A stretch of 64,000 nucleotides of DNA from Peltaster fructicola (taxonomy: Eukaryota > Ascomycota > Dothideomycetes), in NCBI GenBank assembly GCA_001592805.2, contig CP051140.1, forward strand, positions 1,985,501 to 2,049,500, read 5' to 3'. Positions 21,701-33,100 of the stretch are shown here, piece after piece. The translations under genes were made by a program, and so were the position numbers. Within the stretch, counting starts at the first letter, position 1; every line of letters starts with the position of its first letter. The notes beneath the pieces are model-generated. The model was not told the origin of the DNA. It saw nothing but the letters and a program-made list of their open reading frames with translations, and did not search any database.

Positions 21701-22620
21701 CCGAGGTCTTCTGAAGGGGATTGAAGGGAGAATTCGCCGTGCCTAAGACCATTTCGCTCGAACAGTATGACATTGATGCCGTCGGCCTTGCGTTGTGTGC
21801 TGGCTATTGTCTGGCCGCTCGGCTTCCAGCTCAGAGCGCTTTCCATCCCGTCGACCGGCTCGCTGACACTGTCGAGCACGCCTTCTCTGGTCAAAACCCT
21901 GATGACCCGCCTCGGAGGTGTTGTGTCATGAAGTAGACTATTGATAGCCACATACTGACCATCACCTCGCCAGCTGATGCTGACAGAGCCGTCGTCGTGT
22001 TCGCTCTTTGTTCCAGCATCGATATGCTCCGGGATAGTAGGATCACGAAGTGCCTTTGCACCACGCCCTTTGAATTGCGTCTCAGCCTTTCCCCAGCCAA
22101 CAGACACATGATTTGAGACCTTCAAGTCGTCGGCTGTGAGTGTGACATCAGCTGTGCTTTCGAACGATCGAGTCATGAGCAGGACTGTCTCGGCCTTAGT
22201 CACCACAGCAACAAGCTCTTCGTCAGGACTCCATGCTACCGCTGCAATGCCAGCATCGACCGAGCCAACGATTTCGACAGCATCTTCGCCCGGTTGTGGT
22301 GTTTCTCTGACCACATAAATGTCGCCGCCTTCGAGTATGAGTACAAAAGTGCTGGTGTCGGAGAAGCAATGTAAGTCAAGAACTCTGTCGTGTGATAGCT
22401 CGGGAATAGGAGAAAGTGCATCCCAGGATGCTATGAGCTCTCCTTGCGCTGGACTGCATACATCTTGTCGATATCTCTTCAAGGACAGCAGCGGATCGTG
22501 TTTGTCAGGACCGAACGCACAGATGACCGAGTCGTCATTAAGGTCCCATGCTGTCGCTCGTAGAGGCGACGTACCATCAAAATCAAACAAGCGATGCTCA
22601 ATGTCTCGTAGATTCTGCAT
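18772..22620 (-). CDS. ELP1: Elongator complex subunit 1
   Basis: A single exon of 1282 residues, near the family's usual 1300. Beginning MQNLRDIEHRLFDFDG, it has two N-terminal WD40 propellers (about 1-700; for example VAWSPDEELVAVVT, VSWRGDGQYVAINSL, RWNVDSTVLAVIF), then an alpha-solenoid of TPR-like repeats (PEQFLQDVDIFIKQVKKPTY, DAATLYEYVQDYVAANEAYR), and a C-terminal basic patch (KNRRREERKRAKGKKG) before the dimerisation helices (about 1150-1282). Elp1 is the scaffold of Elongator, which puts the cm5 group on wobble uridine of tRNAs; the basic patch contributes to tRNA binding. Upstream of LST8 on the same strand. Confidence 0.95.
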   Translation of the reverse strand: MQNLRDIEHRLFDFDGTSPLRATAWDLNDDSVICAFGPDKHDPLLSLKRYRQDVCSPAQGELIASWDALSPIPELSHDRVLDLHCFSDTSTFVLILEGGDIYVVRETPQPGEDAVEIVGSVDAGIAAVAWSPDEELVAVVTKAETVLLMTRSFESTADVTLTADDLKVSNHVSVGWGKAETQFKGRGAKALRDPTIPEHIDAGTKSEHDDGSVSISWRGDGQYVAINSLLHDTTPPRRVIRVLTREGVLDSVSEPVDGMESALSWKPSGQTIASTQRKADGINVILFERNGLRHGEFSLQSPSEDLGRPSLTSTIGLRWNVDSTVLAVIFADRIQLWTTGNYRWYLKQELRTAAQTITPAFAWHPEKPLWLAGGSSRSFHVANYAFQYTLGSTVAPRDDGIVVSVDGTKLDITPLAIANVPPPMAFDEVDVGSEVIDVAVSDDGTSIAVLYHDGVSVLACDYAHKPAVKAKLTQKYTIEGSSNSIARQITWSQDSQLSVLSIRANANTAELSYYHKHGETTPYGQDSLPVASLIANLAYTKDGHVTALGSTDTMGKLPPGCITVRTWQHDSHSIVFGMTSSGVLHIRSPTQQLKVQGCTSFLTTDSYLILTTSQHLLKFVHLHNGELEIPADEPEKDERCRSIERGAKIVTVMPSSYTLVLQMPRGNLETIYPRALVLAGIRRNVVNRDYKKAFLICRSQRVDMNILYDHSPEQFLQDVDIFIKQVKKPTYIDLFLSSLSEEDTSQTIYRETLKSPVKAPVQSTSSKINHVCNAFLNCLQKQMPATLQNVITAYVCMSPPDLEAALRLVAALRKTGTEEEVEHAVEHVCFLADVNQLYDTALGLYELEVTLLVAQQSQKDPREYLPYLQGLQTMESKRQHFTIDNDLKRYGSNDHLHAMDAFDELTSYMKRHELYSTAIELYRHDKQRLVGLVRAYADFLVSRNRYDDAATLYEYVQDYVAANEAYRSAGSWRESLATAAMIPLSSSEVEALAETMAEAQEEAKDFTSAAVIRLDYLADLKGAVRLYCKAYNFAEATRLAILKQSPELLKGVIDPGLVECSASMTELLAEMKGQISAQVPRLRELRQKKIDEPMAYLNAGEGEDNDIPDNLSVAPTDASTSGGTFMTRYTNRSTGTLASNATRKTSKNRRREERKRAKGKKGTVYEEEYLVNSITRLIERLNTTSGDVTNLVQGLMRRAMRERAVAVENAMTEVWELCRSNMDEVYEIKPKELPSGEEEEEEHGQRRPWGGQGVLWESMVASQSQITAPVLKLYARSGALTS

Positions 22621-22909
22621 GCTGCAGTGGATGAGGTGACTAAGATATCGTGAAGCATGGCTACAATTTTATTTATGTACAAAGCTCGAAGTCAATCGAA
22701 CCAATCAAACGCAAGCATTTGTCCAGCAAAGAGTATCATGTCTGCGCTGTCTACATGTTGTGCTTTGTCGCATCGTATGCCAGTGGGAAGCTCTCAAGCG
22801 CTCCGATGCGTCGTTTTCTTCTCGTCTTGCGGACTGGTCCGTAGGATGTACTTCAAGCTAGGTTGCCAAAGCCACCCTCGAGAGCCATTTATTCTCCAGA
22901 TCACACTTC

Positions 22910-23239
22910 TTAGTTCTTGTATGTTTGCCAGACTGATCGTCATGTCAGTCTATGCATGTTGGTATATAGTAATAATCTTACCAGCAATGCCGAATGGAAG
23001 GCCAAATCCGACAGCTTATGACATATCAGCATCCGTTGCTCGTTGTCCCCCAGCTCTTGCTACATACCCATAAAGCCCCAGAATCGGAGGAAGAAGAATC
23101 TGGTGAGAGGATTGAATGGCAGGTTGCTACGTGGTCCCTCTGGGTAGTGGTATGGAGAGGAGAACTGGGCGCGAGTGGTGTGGAAGCCACGGCGGGCGAC
23201 AGTGGCCGGGAGGCGTGCAGCTGCGGTTCTGGCAAGCAT
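22910..23239 (-). CDS. COX8: Cytochrome c oxidase subunit VIIc (COX8)
   Basis: Three exons on the minus strand: 23068-23239, 22982-23014 (33 nt) and 22910-22932 (23 nt), introns of 53 and 49 nt. They join to a 75-residue protein: a presequence MLARTAAARLPATVARRGFHTT, then the family signature HYPEGPRSNLPFNPLT, RFFFLRFWGFMAVGFGLPF and the end VWQTYKN. It is a small single-span nuclear-encoded subunit of respiratory complex IV in the mitochondrial inner membrane. The ATG at 23239 is chosen because it begins a classical Arg/Ala-rich targeting peptide. The protein is invisible in any single frame because the membrane span is split over three exons. Confidence 0.9.
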
Positions 23240-26057
23240 CTAGTGCGTGTCAGACATATCGACGTGCTGCTGGTGTGTGTACGTACCTTGGTGAGGTGAT
23301 TGCGCTGTTGTTGCTTCTATAGAGCTCTCTTCTTGCAAAGTCCAAGGAGCTTGTCGAGGTTCGGCTAATCCCGCGACGAATGCTTGGCGCGTCATCATTG
23401 GACTTCTCAACAGCAAACAAGGACTGGTTTTTCTATCAATTCGATGGCTACTTGACTGATACCACTGCAGTCTGTATACTTGAAGGCCAGCTTCTGCATT
23501 CAACGCTTCGCTGTTCGGTGCATGGGTGGTCCCGATTTGTACTGCAGCCTGGCCCAGATCAGTTGAATGGAGGGCACCCTTGCTAGATTGAGTCGGGCGA
23601 GGTATCTTGCTGACTATCACTCAGTAGAGGGACGAACCACAAGACGCATTCCATCCGACGGCCATACGGGAGGTGTCAACATGCATAACAGCAACACTCG
23701 GCTCTAGGCTTTTCGAGTGGCGATATAGCTGCCCTACGGACTTACTGCGTGTGGTCTGCATGTTTCAGATCGCGGCTTTGCAAGACATGTCTCTGGTCTT
23801 GATCACCGAGAGCGCAACGCGATGAGTAGAACACCTCAGATCTCTGGAACTCCGAGGGACCTTGAGCTTGCATTGTTGTTGCTTGTCATAGAACTTGTTG
23901 AACGCTGTCGCTTGCAGATGCTTGACATCACCGATATGGTCTGGATGTATATTCTCTGGAATACCTCGTCCATCTGAGCCATTGAGCGCAAGCAAACAAT
24001 AAGTACAAGACCTCGAGACTGGGGATGTCTCCTGGTGTCAGAGACATATCTAAAGAGACATTAGACTGGGACAACGACTTCCTCCACCATTCGTCAAGCA
24101 TTACTGCAAGCTGCGCAATTTGCAAGATGAGGGCGCAAGACGGCTACGTTGTGGCCAGTTGTCTCATGCTCGGGGAATGAGATGCCCTGGCATGACCGTA
24201 CGCATGTTGAACATCAGGTGACTCCTGCGATCGACGGGCAAGCTTCTCTTCATCTGTTGCCTTGCACCTGCTCTACGCAGCATCTGATCACTTACTCTGA
24301 TGCAGCCTTGACCAGTACAGTAGAGCAATGGAATTGCTCGCGAACTGTTAGTCTCCTCGATCGCTCGCCAGACGGGAAGAGCAGCCGATTGTCCTAACAA
24401 TAAATTATTTCCTCGCAGTACAGTGATGTACTTGTCGCCTGGGATGATCACGACTCCCATGCCGCGCCCACTGACTAGCAGGACTGTTGGCATATGAGAC
24501 ACATAGGACCAAGCCTAGGAAAATCCAACCCACTACCAGCATCCACCATACCCAGGCAAGTTCACTTCCTTTCCTCGATCATCGCCTTCATACGGTTGCC
24601 CTGCAAACACGAACATCCCAATAGGTCAAGTCACCCACTCAACTAGTCTAGATTCCTGTATTGTACTCCTCTAGCATCTTGGACGGGCGCATGGGATGCC
24701 TCACATGCCCTGCAGCGAACTGCCTAAGCGACATGGTGTGCCTCAGAGCTCTGTAGCTAGGTGCTGTCGCTCTGCGGTGAGCCTATACTCTCTCAGCTAG
24801 TGCTTCAATTGCGCGCAAGCACGAAGACTTCACTACTGTGCGTATGTCGGTGTGAGGCTTCTCAGCTCATACCCAGGAGCAGTGCATAAAGCTTGTAGCG
24901 ACAACGGCACGCAATCTAGGCATGAAAACCTTGTCAAGCTGCAGATCACGCAAGAACTGTGCCACGCTTCTGCAGCAGCGCCCTCGACATTTCGGTAAAG
25001 TACCTTCTAACTGTTCGCGAGGTCGATCAGGGACTTGCCAACCCGAGCGTTGCAACAGTCCGCACGGTTGTGTCTGCAGGCTTGAAGCATGTAGTCAGGC
25101 AGACTGCAGGGGCCGTTCAAGCCAGGTATCTACGATCTCATTACGACGCTCGTCGTAACAGTATGGAGCATGTACGTACACGGTCCCATCCTATGAGCCT
25201 GCCATCAGAGCTGTGAATTATAACGGAGGTACTCAACATATCGTATCCGACATGCAGACGTGGTATAGGTTGTGGAGAATAGTGTGCATATTCACGCATT
25301 TAGCCTCGAGCACATCATCAACGCTTGCAGGTGGTCGGACAGCCGAGTAAGACGCCGCAGTCATTTACTAGCAAGTATGCTGGCGCATCGTTCAAAGTCA
25401 ACATATCTACAGCGCTTGGAGCTCGCAGGCCAGCAGAAGATTCGATCTTACATAGCGTCAGTGCTCACGAACAATGTAGGAAGGCACAGGGAGTCATCAA
25501 TGACACCATTTCACATCGTACATGTATGAATGTCCTGCGGCTGCCACCGGCTGCTGGCAAGACAAGCGAGCCGCATTCTGCGCACTCGTAGTACGCGGGA
25601 GAGCAAGGAATCAAGCGCCAATCATTTGTACATCGGCCGCCGACGCCCTACCATGGCGCGCATCAAATCTATGGGTAGTGTGGGATTGCTCTCTTCCGCC
25701 ATTTCTGACCATGTGGGGTGGATTTGAAATCGACAGCAGCGAAACAGCGATCATGGCGCTCGTCCCGGCTACGAGGCGCCCCTCCCTCCTAAATTTGCAG
25801 TGAACCTTTCTACCTGCGGCGTGCTTGAGGCCTCATACATACCACCAGCCATAAACTGACACACACTCCTCCATCAATTGAGTGTCGACAAGCAGCGACA
25901 CGTAACTCACCATCGAGACTGAGATCCAAGTGTGATCGCAGACCAAGGCGTCTGTACCACAAAGAAACAACATCTACCATTGTCCTGACGTCCTGCATTG
26001 CACGCCTGTCGCACACGATTCCGTGCTCAGGTCTTACCACCTGCGACGAGCACCATC
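23240..26057. other. Gene-poor region, 2.8 kb
   Basis: Between COX8 and the bZIP gene, divergently oriented. No recognisable protein. A minus-strand frame near 24164-24502 (MPTVLLVSGRGMGVVIIPGD) has a GTAAGT at about 24286 and an acceptor at about 24221 that would splice to a short tail; it is too weak to call. The promoters of both flanking genes must lie here; the remainder could be long UTRs, non-coding RNA or an unrecognised small gene. Confidence 0.4.
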
Positions 26058-26787
26058 ATGTCGACCTACAACCACCCGCGACCGGGTGTCTCCCAATACA
26101 TCGCGAACCTCAACACCATTCAAAGCGATGCAGATCTTTCAGCACAGAATGAGTTTGACATCACAAGCGATGGCCTCGACTTCCTGAACACAGAGTTCTT
26201 CGACTTCGATGCTTCCGCCTTCGATCCAAACAACAACTTCGCACAACATGCCGCCTCTGCTCAGCACGCCGCTGCACCCGCTGCCAATGGCGAAGGCTTC
26301 CAATACGGGGAGTTCGCAAGTTACCCAGCTGCACAGTTCTCTCAATCACCTTCCAGCATGACACAAAGTCCATCTGCCATCCAGTACCCACAGGACTTTG
26401 CAGGCGCAGTAACAGGCGACAAGCGCACAGCATCAGCAGCGCAGCTCCAGCCTGTCGGAGAGCTGGAAGATTCCTCCCGTCACGCCGCAGAAGAGGACAA
26501 ACGCCGGCGCAACACTGCCGCCTCAGCACGTTTCCGAGTCAAGAAGAAGCAGCGGAGGCAGCACTTGAAAGCAGGCCAAGGAGATGACTGACAAGGTGTC
26601 GGCGCTCGAGAGCAAAGTGCAGCAGCTTGAAATGGAGAACAAGTGGCTCAAGGGGTTGATCACAGAGAAGAGCGACGCAAAGGGCATGGCCGAGAAGTTC
26701 CAGAAATACATCAAGGAGAAGCAGGTCGAGTCGAAAACCGACAAGCGTAATGATGGAGTCGGCACCAAGGCTGAGATCGAGGCATAG
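26058..26787 (+). CDS. bZIP transcription factor, CYS3/MetR-like, frame broken
   Basis: The first frame (26058-26591) codes about 177 residues: an Asn/Asp/Phe-rich activation-type N-terminus, then EDKRRRNTAASARFRVKKKQ, the bZIP basic region. The leucine zipper (MTDKVSALESKVQQLEMENK, WLKGLITEK) continues from about 26581 in a different frame to a stop at 26787. Compared with the family motif, one G is missing in the GG at 26554-26555 and one A in the AAA at 26568-26570; with both restored the code reads through as about 243 residues. NTAASARFRVKKKQR and the ENKWLKGLI zipper are typical of Neurospora CYS-3 and Aspergillus MetR, activators of sulfur assimilation genes. No GT-AG intron fits at the break. 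Confidence 0.72.
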
Positions 26788-27023
26788 ACGGTCACTTGAT
26801 CGTGATTATGACTTGGAGCGAAAGGATTACCTCGAATCTCATGCATTGATGATACCAAATACAGTCCCTGGAGGATACACAGGCTTATTGGCTTTCCCTT
26901 CTTTGCCTCCTCCCATTACTCTCTAATCCACGACCGGATGCAATTGATATGAAGACTTGATAGCTATCGAGATTAGAACTTCGTACAGCAAAAGAATGTG
27001 CCCTTTTTGTAGTCAAGCAAAGG

Positions 27024-27562
27024 CTAGACAAGACCATCCATCAGCTGTTCGTCAATAACTTCTTTCAGCCATTCGAACGCAAGCCATAGAAATATGTACT
27101 GCTCACTGTGCGTAGTGCACTGTAACGCAATCTTCACCGCTTGAAGCTCAACAGCTGAAGCCTCCATGACTGTCGGTGGTTCGTCGTCCTTGGAGACAGC
27201 CTTGAGCATATAGAGTAATGCATGATCAATCTCCTGATGTGCACAGTCAGTCTTCAGTGCATGCTGAGGCTCCGTGTCAAACCTGACGATCTTGGCTGAG
27301 TGATAGTCAGCCATTTGCCGACAGAGCTTGAGGCACACGTCCACACAGTCTCCAGCGAACATAACTAGATCGTAGCCTCGTGTTGTGATGGCTTAAACAT
27401 TTCAGCTTTCTGAAGTGTCTTGACGCCGTTGAAGAGCCCATGCGTGAGTTTGCAGTAGAGCATATCGTCGGAGAGCTCTGGTTCATATCTCTCCACGATG
27501 CATGGTTCTTGTCGAACCTCTTCTGTACGTAGCTGAGAAGCTTGCTCGGTTGGAATGCTCAT
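27024..27562 (-). CDS. Hypothetical protein, frame broken once
   Basis: Two abutting minus-strand frames: 27365-27562 (MSIPTEQASQLRTEEVRQEP onward) and 27024-27362 (MFAGDCVDVCLKLCRQMADY to DEQLMDGLV). Inserting one G at the GG on the minus strand (27376-27377) would join them as QHEGYDLVMFAGD, giving about 179 residues, mainly helical with several Cys. No intron signals fit. I do not recognise the family; it has a faint look of the helical C-terminal part of fungal BTB-type proteins but no BTB motif. Alternatively two unrelated spurious frames. Confidence 0.35.
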
Positions 27563-28328
27563 AGTTTTGATGACGTTTCTATGATGCTGTAGTCTTTTTC
27601 ATTGCGATATCATATGCTAGAGGCAGACCAAGGTTCTCTCGTCTCAATCTGTTACCACTCTCGGAGCATGAGGTTTCGGCTCATGGCTTGAGCTCGAGAA
27701 TGCCACTTCGCGAGACCTGTCAAACATCGTCAAGGAATACAAAGTCTTGTGCTGTGGTGTGGGAAGGAAGAGAAGACTTGGAAGAACGAGATACAAGCAG
27801 TAAGGGAGCTCAAGACGATTGTCATACTCAGGATGGTCCAACACGATTGCTGAACTGCCAGATCCCAGCTTTTCGCCTGGACGGCCAGCTCCTTGAAGAT
27901 TCTGGCTCTTGTAGGTAGCATGTCTGCCCACTGAATGATGTTGCAAGCTGCGAGGTCATGTAAGACCACAGAGTACTGACTGATGGGTGCTCAACAACCC
28001 GATGAGATGCTGCCATGTTGCCAGGTTATGCTCTCTTCAGCAAATTCTGAGACACGTCATGATGTGCTTCAGATTCAAGGAAGGCAAAGGGATAAGGAAA
28101 CAGCAAAGATGAGCCATGCTCGGCTTCGCCATTATTGTCGTAGGTTGCATGGCAGTATGAAGGTGCAAGCTGTTGTCTCGCTTCCTTTCTTCTGGTCCGA
28201 CACGTCAGCTGAACCTCACACGTCAATCACATTTTGATTAGCATACTCAACGCGTCGTCATCAAACACACTGCTGTGATACCAACGGCAAAGAAGAGATA
28301 TGCTGCTTTCGCACAATCGTTGAAAGAC
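27563..28328. other. Intergenic, 770 bases
   Basis: Upstream of both the hypothetical gene (minus) and the SLC35F-like gene (plus). A minus-strand frame around 27780-27970 reads LAACNIIQWADMLPTRARIF and has a protein-like composition; it might be an upstream exon of the hypothetical gene, but splice sites are not convincing. Confidence 0.35.
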
Positions 28329-29662
28329 ATGCTTCGTAGATATTCTCGAGGCATGTCTGAGGACAAAACAAGCACGAAGCATTCGACACCAATACATGAT
28401 CGAAGCACGTCCATCGATGACCATTCCTGGTTGGGACAAGATGATATCGTCCATTCACCGATCGAGATCGACGAAGAGATACCCTCGTATGGTCCTTCTC
28501 GGACGACGATAGCGCTGGCCTTGCTGTTCACGATACTTGGTTTCACAGTTCAGATCGAGGCCATAGCCTACTATCAGGACGTTCTTGGATGGGCGAAACC
28601 GTTCTTGAGCCTATACTTGACGCACAGCTCACTGGCATTGCCTTGGATACTGCACCTTACATACTTGAGAGGGCAGCAACGACGGACCAACCTGAAGACG
28701 TGGCTACGCCGATATGTCGACGATATACTGCATTCCGTGTCAACAATCGATGCTTACGCCGATGGACACAACCTCAACTTCTTGAGGAAAACCAGTATAG
28801 CACCAACTCCAATGGGCTTCTTGCTCGGGTCTACAGCCATTGTAACGGCAGTGCTGACGGTCAGTGGTGTTTCTTGGTTTATGGCATTGGCATACACTAC
28901 TCCGGGTGATCTTACCGCCATATACAATTGCTCTGCATTCTTTGCAGCAGTGTTCAGCGTGCCACTGCTTGGCCAGAAGCTCGGCAGGATCACAGTCATC
29001 GCTGTAGCATTGTCGATCTTTGGTACAGCGATCATTGCATACGGCGATGCTGGACCTAGCAAGTCAGACGCTGCGGAGCCTACGGACAGAGTAGGAATGT
29101 ACAGACTGACGGGTAATATCATTGCCGCTGTGGGAGCCGTCGCTTTTGGGCTCTATAGTGTCATCTTCAAGCGCTGGACATCCATACAGAATGAGAGGCA
29201 TGCTTCGTCAAGCTTTGATCTGGCTGTCGCGGCTTCAGGTCTGACAGGCATGTATACCTTTGCTGCTGGCTGGATCGGCATCGTTCTGCTGCATGTGCTG
29301 AATGTTGAAACATTCGTCATGCCCAGTATGCAGGTGGTCTTCTATCTTGGCATTTCGATCGTAGCAGGAGCTGGTAAGTCAATCTACCCCGGCATGTAAG
29401 TCGTCATTGCTGACCAACTCAGTCTCGATGACGCTTCTGCTGTTGCTCGTGACATGGACAACACCCGTGTTCGGGTCTGTGACTTCGGTGTAAGTGTTAC
29501 CTACCTGTTAGGATCGAGCTGACCAAAGACAGGCTTTGCGTCTTCTTCGTTGCCATTGCAGACTGGCTACTCTTCGGACTGGTACCATCCTTTGCAACTT
29601 ATGTTGGTGGTGGTCTCATCTTCGTGGCGTTCGGACTCCTTGCGCAGGACGGCATGTCTTGA
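28329..29662 (+). CDS. SLC35F/THI74-type drug/metabolite transporter
   Basis: Three exons: 28329-29373, 29423-29489 and 29533-29662 (introns 49 and 43 nt), about 413 residues. A second Met at 28353 (MSEDKT) is a possible start. A polar N-terminus of about 60 residues is followed by about ten membrane segments in two halves: LALLFTILGFTVQIEAIAYY, LYLTHSSLALPWILHLTY, then SWFMALAYTTPGDLTAIYNC and VALSIFGTAIIAYGD, and after the introns MTLLLLLVTWTTPVF and TYVGGGLIFVAFGLL. The conserved ALAYT..GDLTAIYNCSAFF block and length fit the SLC35F3-5/yeast THI74-YML018C group of vacuolar or Golgi transporters. Substrate unknown. The plain frame ends shortly after the first donor, so the last two membrane segments are seen only after splicing. 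Confidence 0.8.
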
Positions 29663-30109
29663 ATATGATGGCAGGTTGTTCCTAGGCGTGGCGCGAGAAA
29701 AGTCGGCTTGAGGAAGCACATACGTTGTTGCTGAGAGTCTCTGGGCCAGAGGTTGCGAGATATGGCCATCTAGAAGGGCAAAGATGTAGTCGAGCACATC
29801 AGGTTGTCGCTGTGCCATGAGAGCACTTCCGTATCGCTCGAGTCGACAACCTGTATTTTGAGACACGGTCAAGCAACGATAGACCGAACGGCGCATGACC
29901 ACGTTCATGTGGCATGTCGAGCCTCTCTAAAATGATGATAGCAGCTAGAATCACCCAAGGAGAAGCTAGCCTTCGCACTCTATACTGTGAAGCAGGTAGT
30001 CTTGGCATACGTCTATATGCGTTGAAGTCCGTGCTCAACTTTTCAATGATCTAGACATAAGAGCTCGAAACAGTCTATTGCACCCGACATTCTAAGACAC
30101 AGCATCAAC
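29663..30109. other. MTR4 promoter region
   Basis: 450 bases between the transporter stop and the MTR4 start on the same strand. Minus-strand frames here lack recognisable motifs. Confidence 0.45.
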
Positions 30110-33100
30110 ATGGACGACCTATTCGATGTCTTCGATGAGAAGGCCGACAAGCAGAAGGCGCCATCCAAGAAAGACACCAAGAACAAGAAGCGCTCTGCAA
30201 ATGGCGACATCAAGCCGAAGACGACAGATACACCCATGCACGATGTAGATTCAACCACGAATGGCAATGCGCATACAGAAGACAGTGCTCCTACAAATGG
30301 AGCGACCGCGCATCGCAACATGAAGCGTCAACGGCTTGAAGAGGAGGATCCTGTCATCACGGATACCTTCGAGACAGAGCAGTCGCGCGAGGTCGCCGCA
30401 TCCGCTGGTCTTCAGGCGCAAAAGGACGACAAAGCTGTGGTCATATCGCATCAAGTGCGACATCAGGTCTCGCTGCCGCCAGATTGCCAGTATGTGCCAA
30501 TCTCGCAACACAAGCGACCTGCAAAGCCCGCACGCGTGTGGCCATTCACACTCGACCCTTTCCAGGAAGTCTCCATCGCATCGATCGAGCGAAACGAGAG
30601 CGTCCTGGTCTCAGCACACACTTCCGCTGGCAAGACTGTGGTCGCAGAATACGCAATAGCACAATGCTTGCGGGACAACCAGAGGATCATCTACACGAGT
30701 CCGATCAAAGCTTTGAGTAACCAGAAATACCGAGAATTCAATCAAGAGTTTGGAGATGTTGGTCTCATGACTGGAGATGTCACAATCAATCCCACAGCAA
30801 CATGCTTGGTCATGACGACTGAGATTCTGCGATCTATGTTGTACAGAGGTTCGGAGATTATGCGTGAGGTCGCATGGGTGGTTTTTGACGAAGTACATTA
30901 CATGCGAGATCCGTCTCGTGGTGTAGTTTGGGAGGAGACCATCATTCTTCTACCAGACAAAGTGCGTTACGTCTTCCTATCAGCCACTATTCCCAACGCC
31001 ATGCAGTTCGCAGAGTGGATCACAAAGACGCATAACCAGCCATGCCACGTTGTCTACACCGACTTCCGACCGACACCTCTCCAACATTATCTCTTCCCAG
31101 CCGGCGCAGATGGCATCAATCTGGTCGTAGACGAGAAGGGTGTCTTCAGAGAAGATAACTTTAACAAAGCTATGGCCACGATAGCAGACAAAGCAGGAGA
31201 CGATGGTTCAGATCCTATGGCCAAACGAAAGGGTCGAGGCAATAACAAGAAGGTGAACAAAGGCGGCAAGAAAGATGGCCCAACGGACATCTACAAGATC
31301 GTCAAGATGATCATGATGAAGTCTTACAACCCGGTTATTGTCTTCTCGTTCTCGAAGCGAGATTGCGAGAACTATGCACTACAGATGAGTCAGCTGGCCT
31401 TCAACGATGAATCGGAGAAGGCTATGGTATCGAAGGTCTTCAGTTCTGCAATCGAATCACTTTCGGAAGAGGACCGAGAGCTACCGCAGATACAGCATAT
31501 CCTGCCGCTCCTGCGACGTGGTATTGGTATACACCATTCAGGTCTGCTGCCTATTCTCAAGGAGACCATCGAGATCCTCTTCCAAGAGGGCTTGATCAAG
31601 GTTCTGTTCGCTACAGAGACATTCTCTATCGGTTTGAACATGCCTGCGAAGACCGTCGTTTTCACTTCAGTGCGGAAGTTCGACGGTAAGTCAGCTCGAT
31701 GGGTCACTCCCAGTGAGTTCATCCAGATGTCTGGTCGTGCTGGTCGAAGAGGTCTCGATGAACGTGGTATTGTCATCATGATGATCGACGAGAAGATGGA
31801 GCCGAGTGTAGCCAAAGGTATCGTTCGTGGCGAACAAGACAAGCTCAACAGTGCTTTCTACCTTGGATACAACATGATACTCAACCTAATGAGGGTCGAG
31901 ACAATCAGTCCCGAGTTTATGCTGGAGCGATGCTTCCATCAGTTCCAACATGCAGCATCAGTCAACGGTCTCGAGAAGCTCTTGCGTGAGAAGGAGCAGC
32001 AGCGCGATGACATGCACATCGATGATGAGGACGTTATCAAGGAATATTATGAGCTCAGGCAGAGCTTGACGACCTATACGAAAGACATGAAAGCTGTCGT
32101 CACACATCCGCAGTATCTGACCAAATTCCTACAAGTAGGCAGATTGGTGCGGGTAAAGTATAACGACCATGATTTTGGCTGGGGTGCAGTTGTTGGCTAC
32201 ATTATGCTGAAGCCTGCTCGCGGACAGACAGAGGAAGACATTCCTCCAACGCAATCTGTGCAAGTGGACGTCCTACTCAACATTGCTGCAGACTCGACTG
32301 CACCTGCTCCTGGAGCGAAGATTACTGAAGATCTACCAGCTGGTGTGCGACCGCCAGGACCAGGTGAGAAGAGCAAGATGGAAGTCGTTCCAGTCATGAA
32401 CGGCACTCTTGATGCGCTCGGTCACCTGCGTGTGTTCATGCCCAAGGACCTTCGAAGTGTCGAGCAGCGCAACAATGTTCGCAAAGCTTTGGAAGAGGTC
32501 AGCAGTCGCTTCCCTAACGGCATTGCCATTCTTGATCCTGTGGAAAACATGGGTATCACGGATGATGGCTTCAAGAAGCTTACACGCAAAATCGAGCTGA
32601 TGGAACATCGTCTGATCAACCATCCTTTGCACAAGTCGGAAGAACTTGGACCATTGTTCGATCAGTACAGCGCCAAGGTCGAACTTGGTCAGGAGATTCG
32701 ATCGATCCGAAAGCAGATCAACGCTGCATTGTCAGTGTTGCATCTCGATGAGCTCAAGAATCGCAAGCGTGTGCTTCGTCGCTTAGGCTTCATCAATGAC
32801 AACGATGTTGTACAGCTCAAAGCTCGAGTAGCTTGCGAGATATCGACTGGAGACGAGCTGGTGCTCAGTGAGTTGCTTTTCAATCGATTCTTCAACGAGC
32901 TATCGCCAGAGCAGTGCGCGGCGGCACTGAGCTGCTTCATTTTCGAGGAGAAGAGTGATCAGCAACCGTCGCTGAAAGAAGAGCTCATCAAGCCATATCG
33001 TGAGATCCAAGCGCAAGCCAAGATGATTGCGAAAGTCAGCATGGAGAGCAAAGTGCTGCAGAACGAGGAAGAGTATCTTCAGAGCTTCAAATACGAGCTG

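Noticed and set aside
18826-22639. Many plus-strand frames of 60-185 codons
   Set aside because: They are antisense shadows of ELP1, which is conserved over its full length.
24164-24502. Possible small spliced minus-strand gene
   Set aside because: Splice sites exist but there is no start with a sensible N-terminus and no family resemblance.
26545-26590. Programmed frameshift in the bZIP gene
   Set aside because: The homologous code is restored only by two separate one-base additions at homopolymers; no slippery site or pseudoknot is evident.
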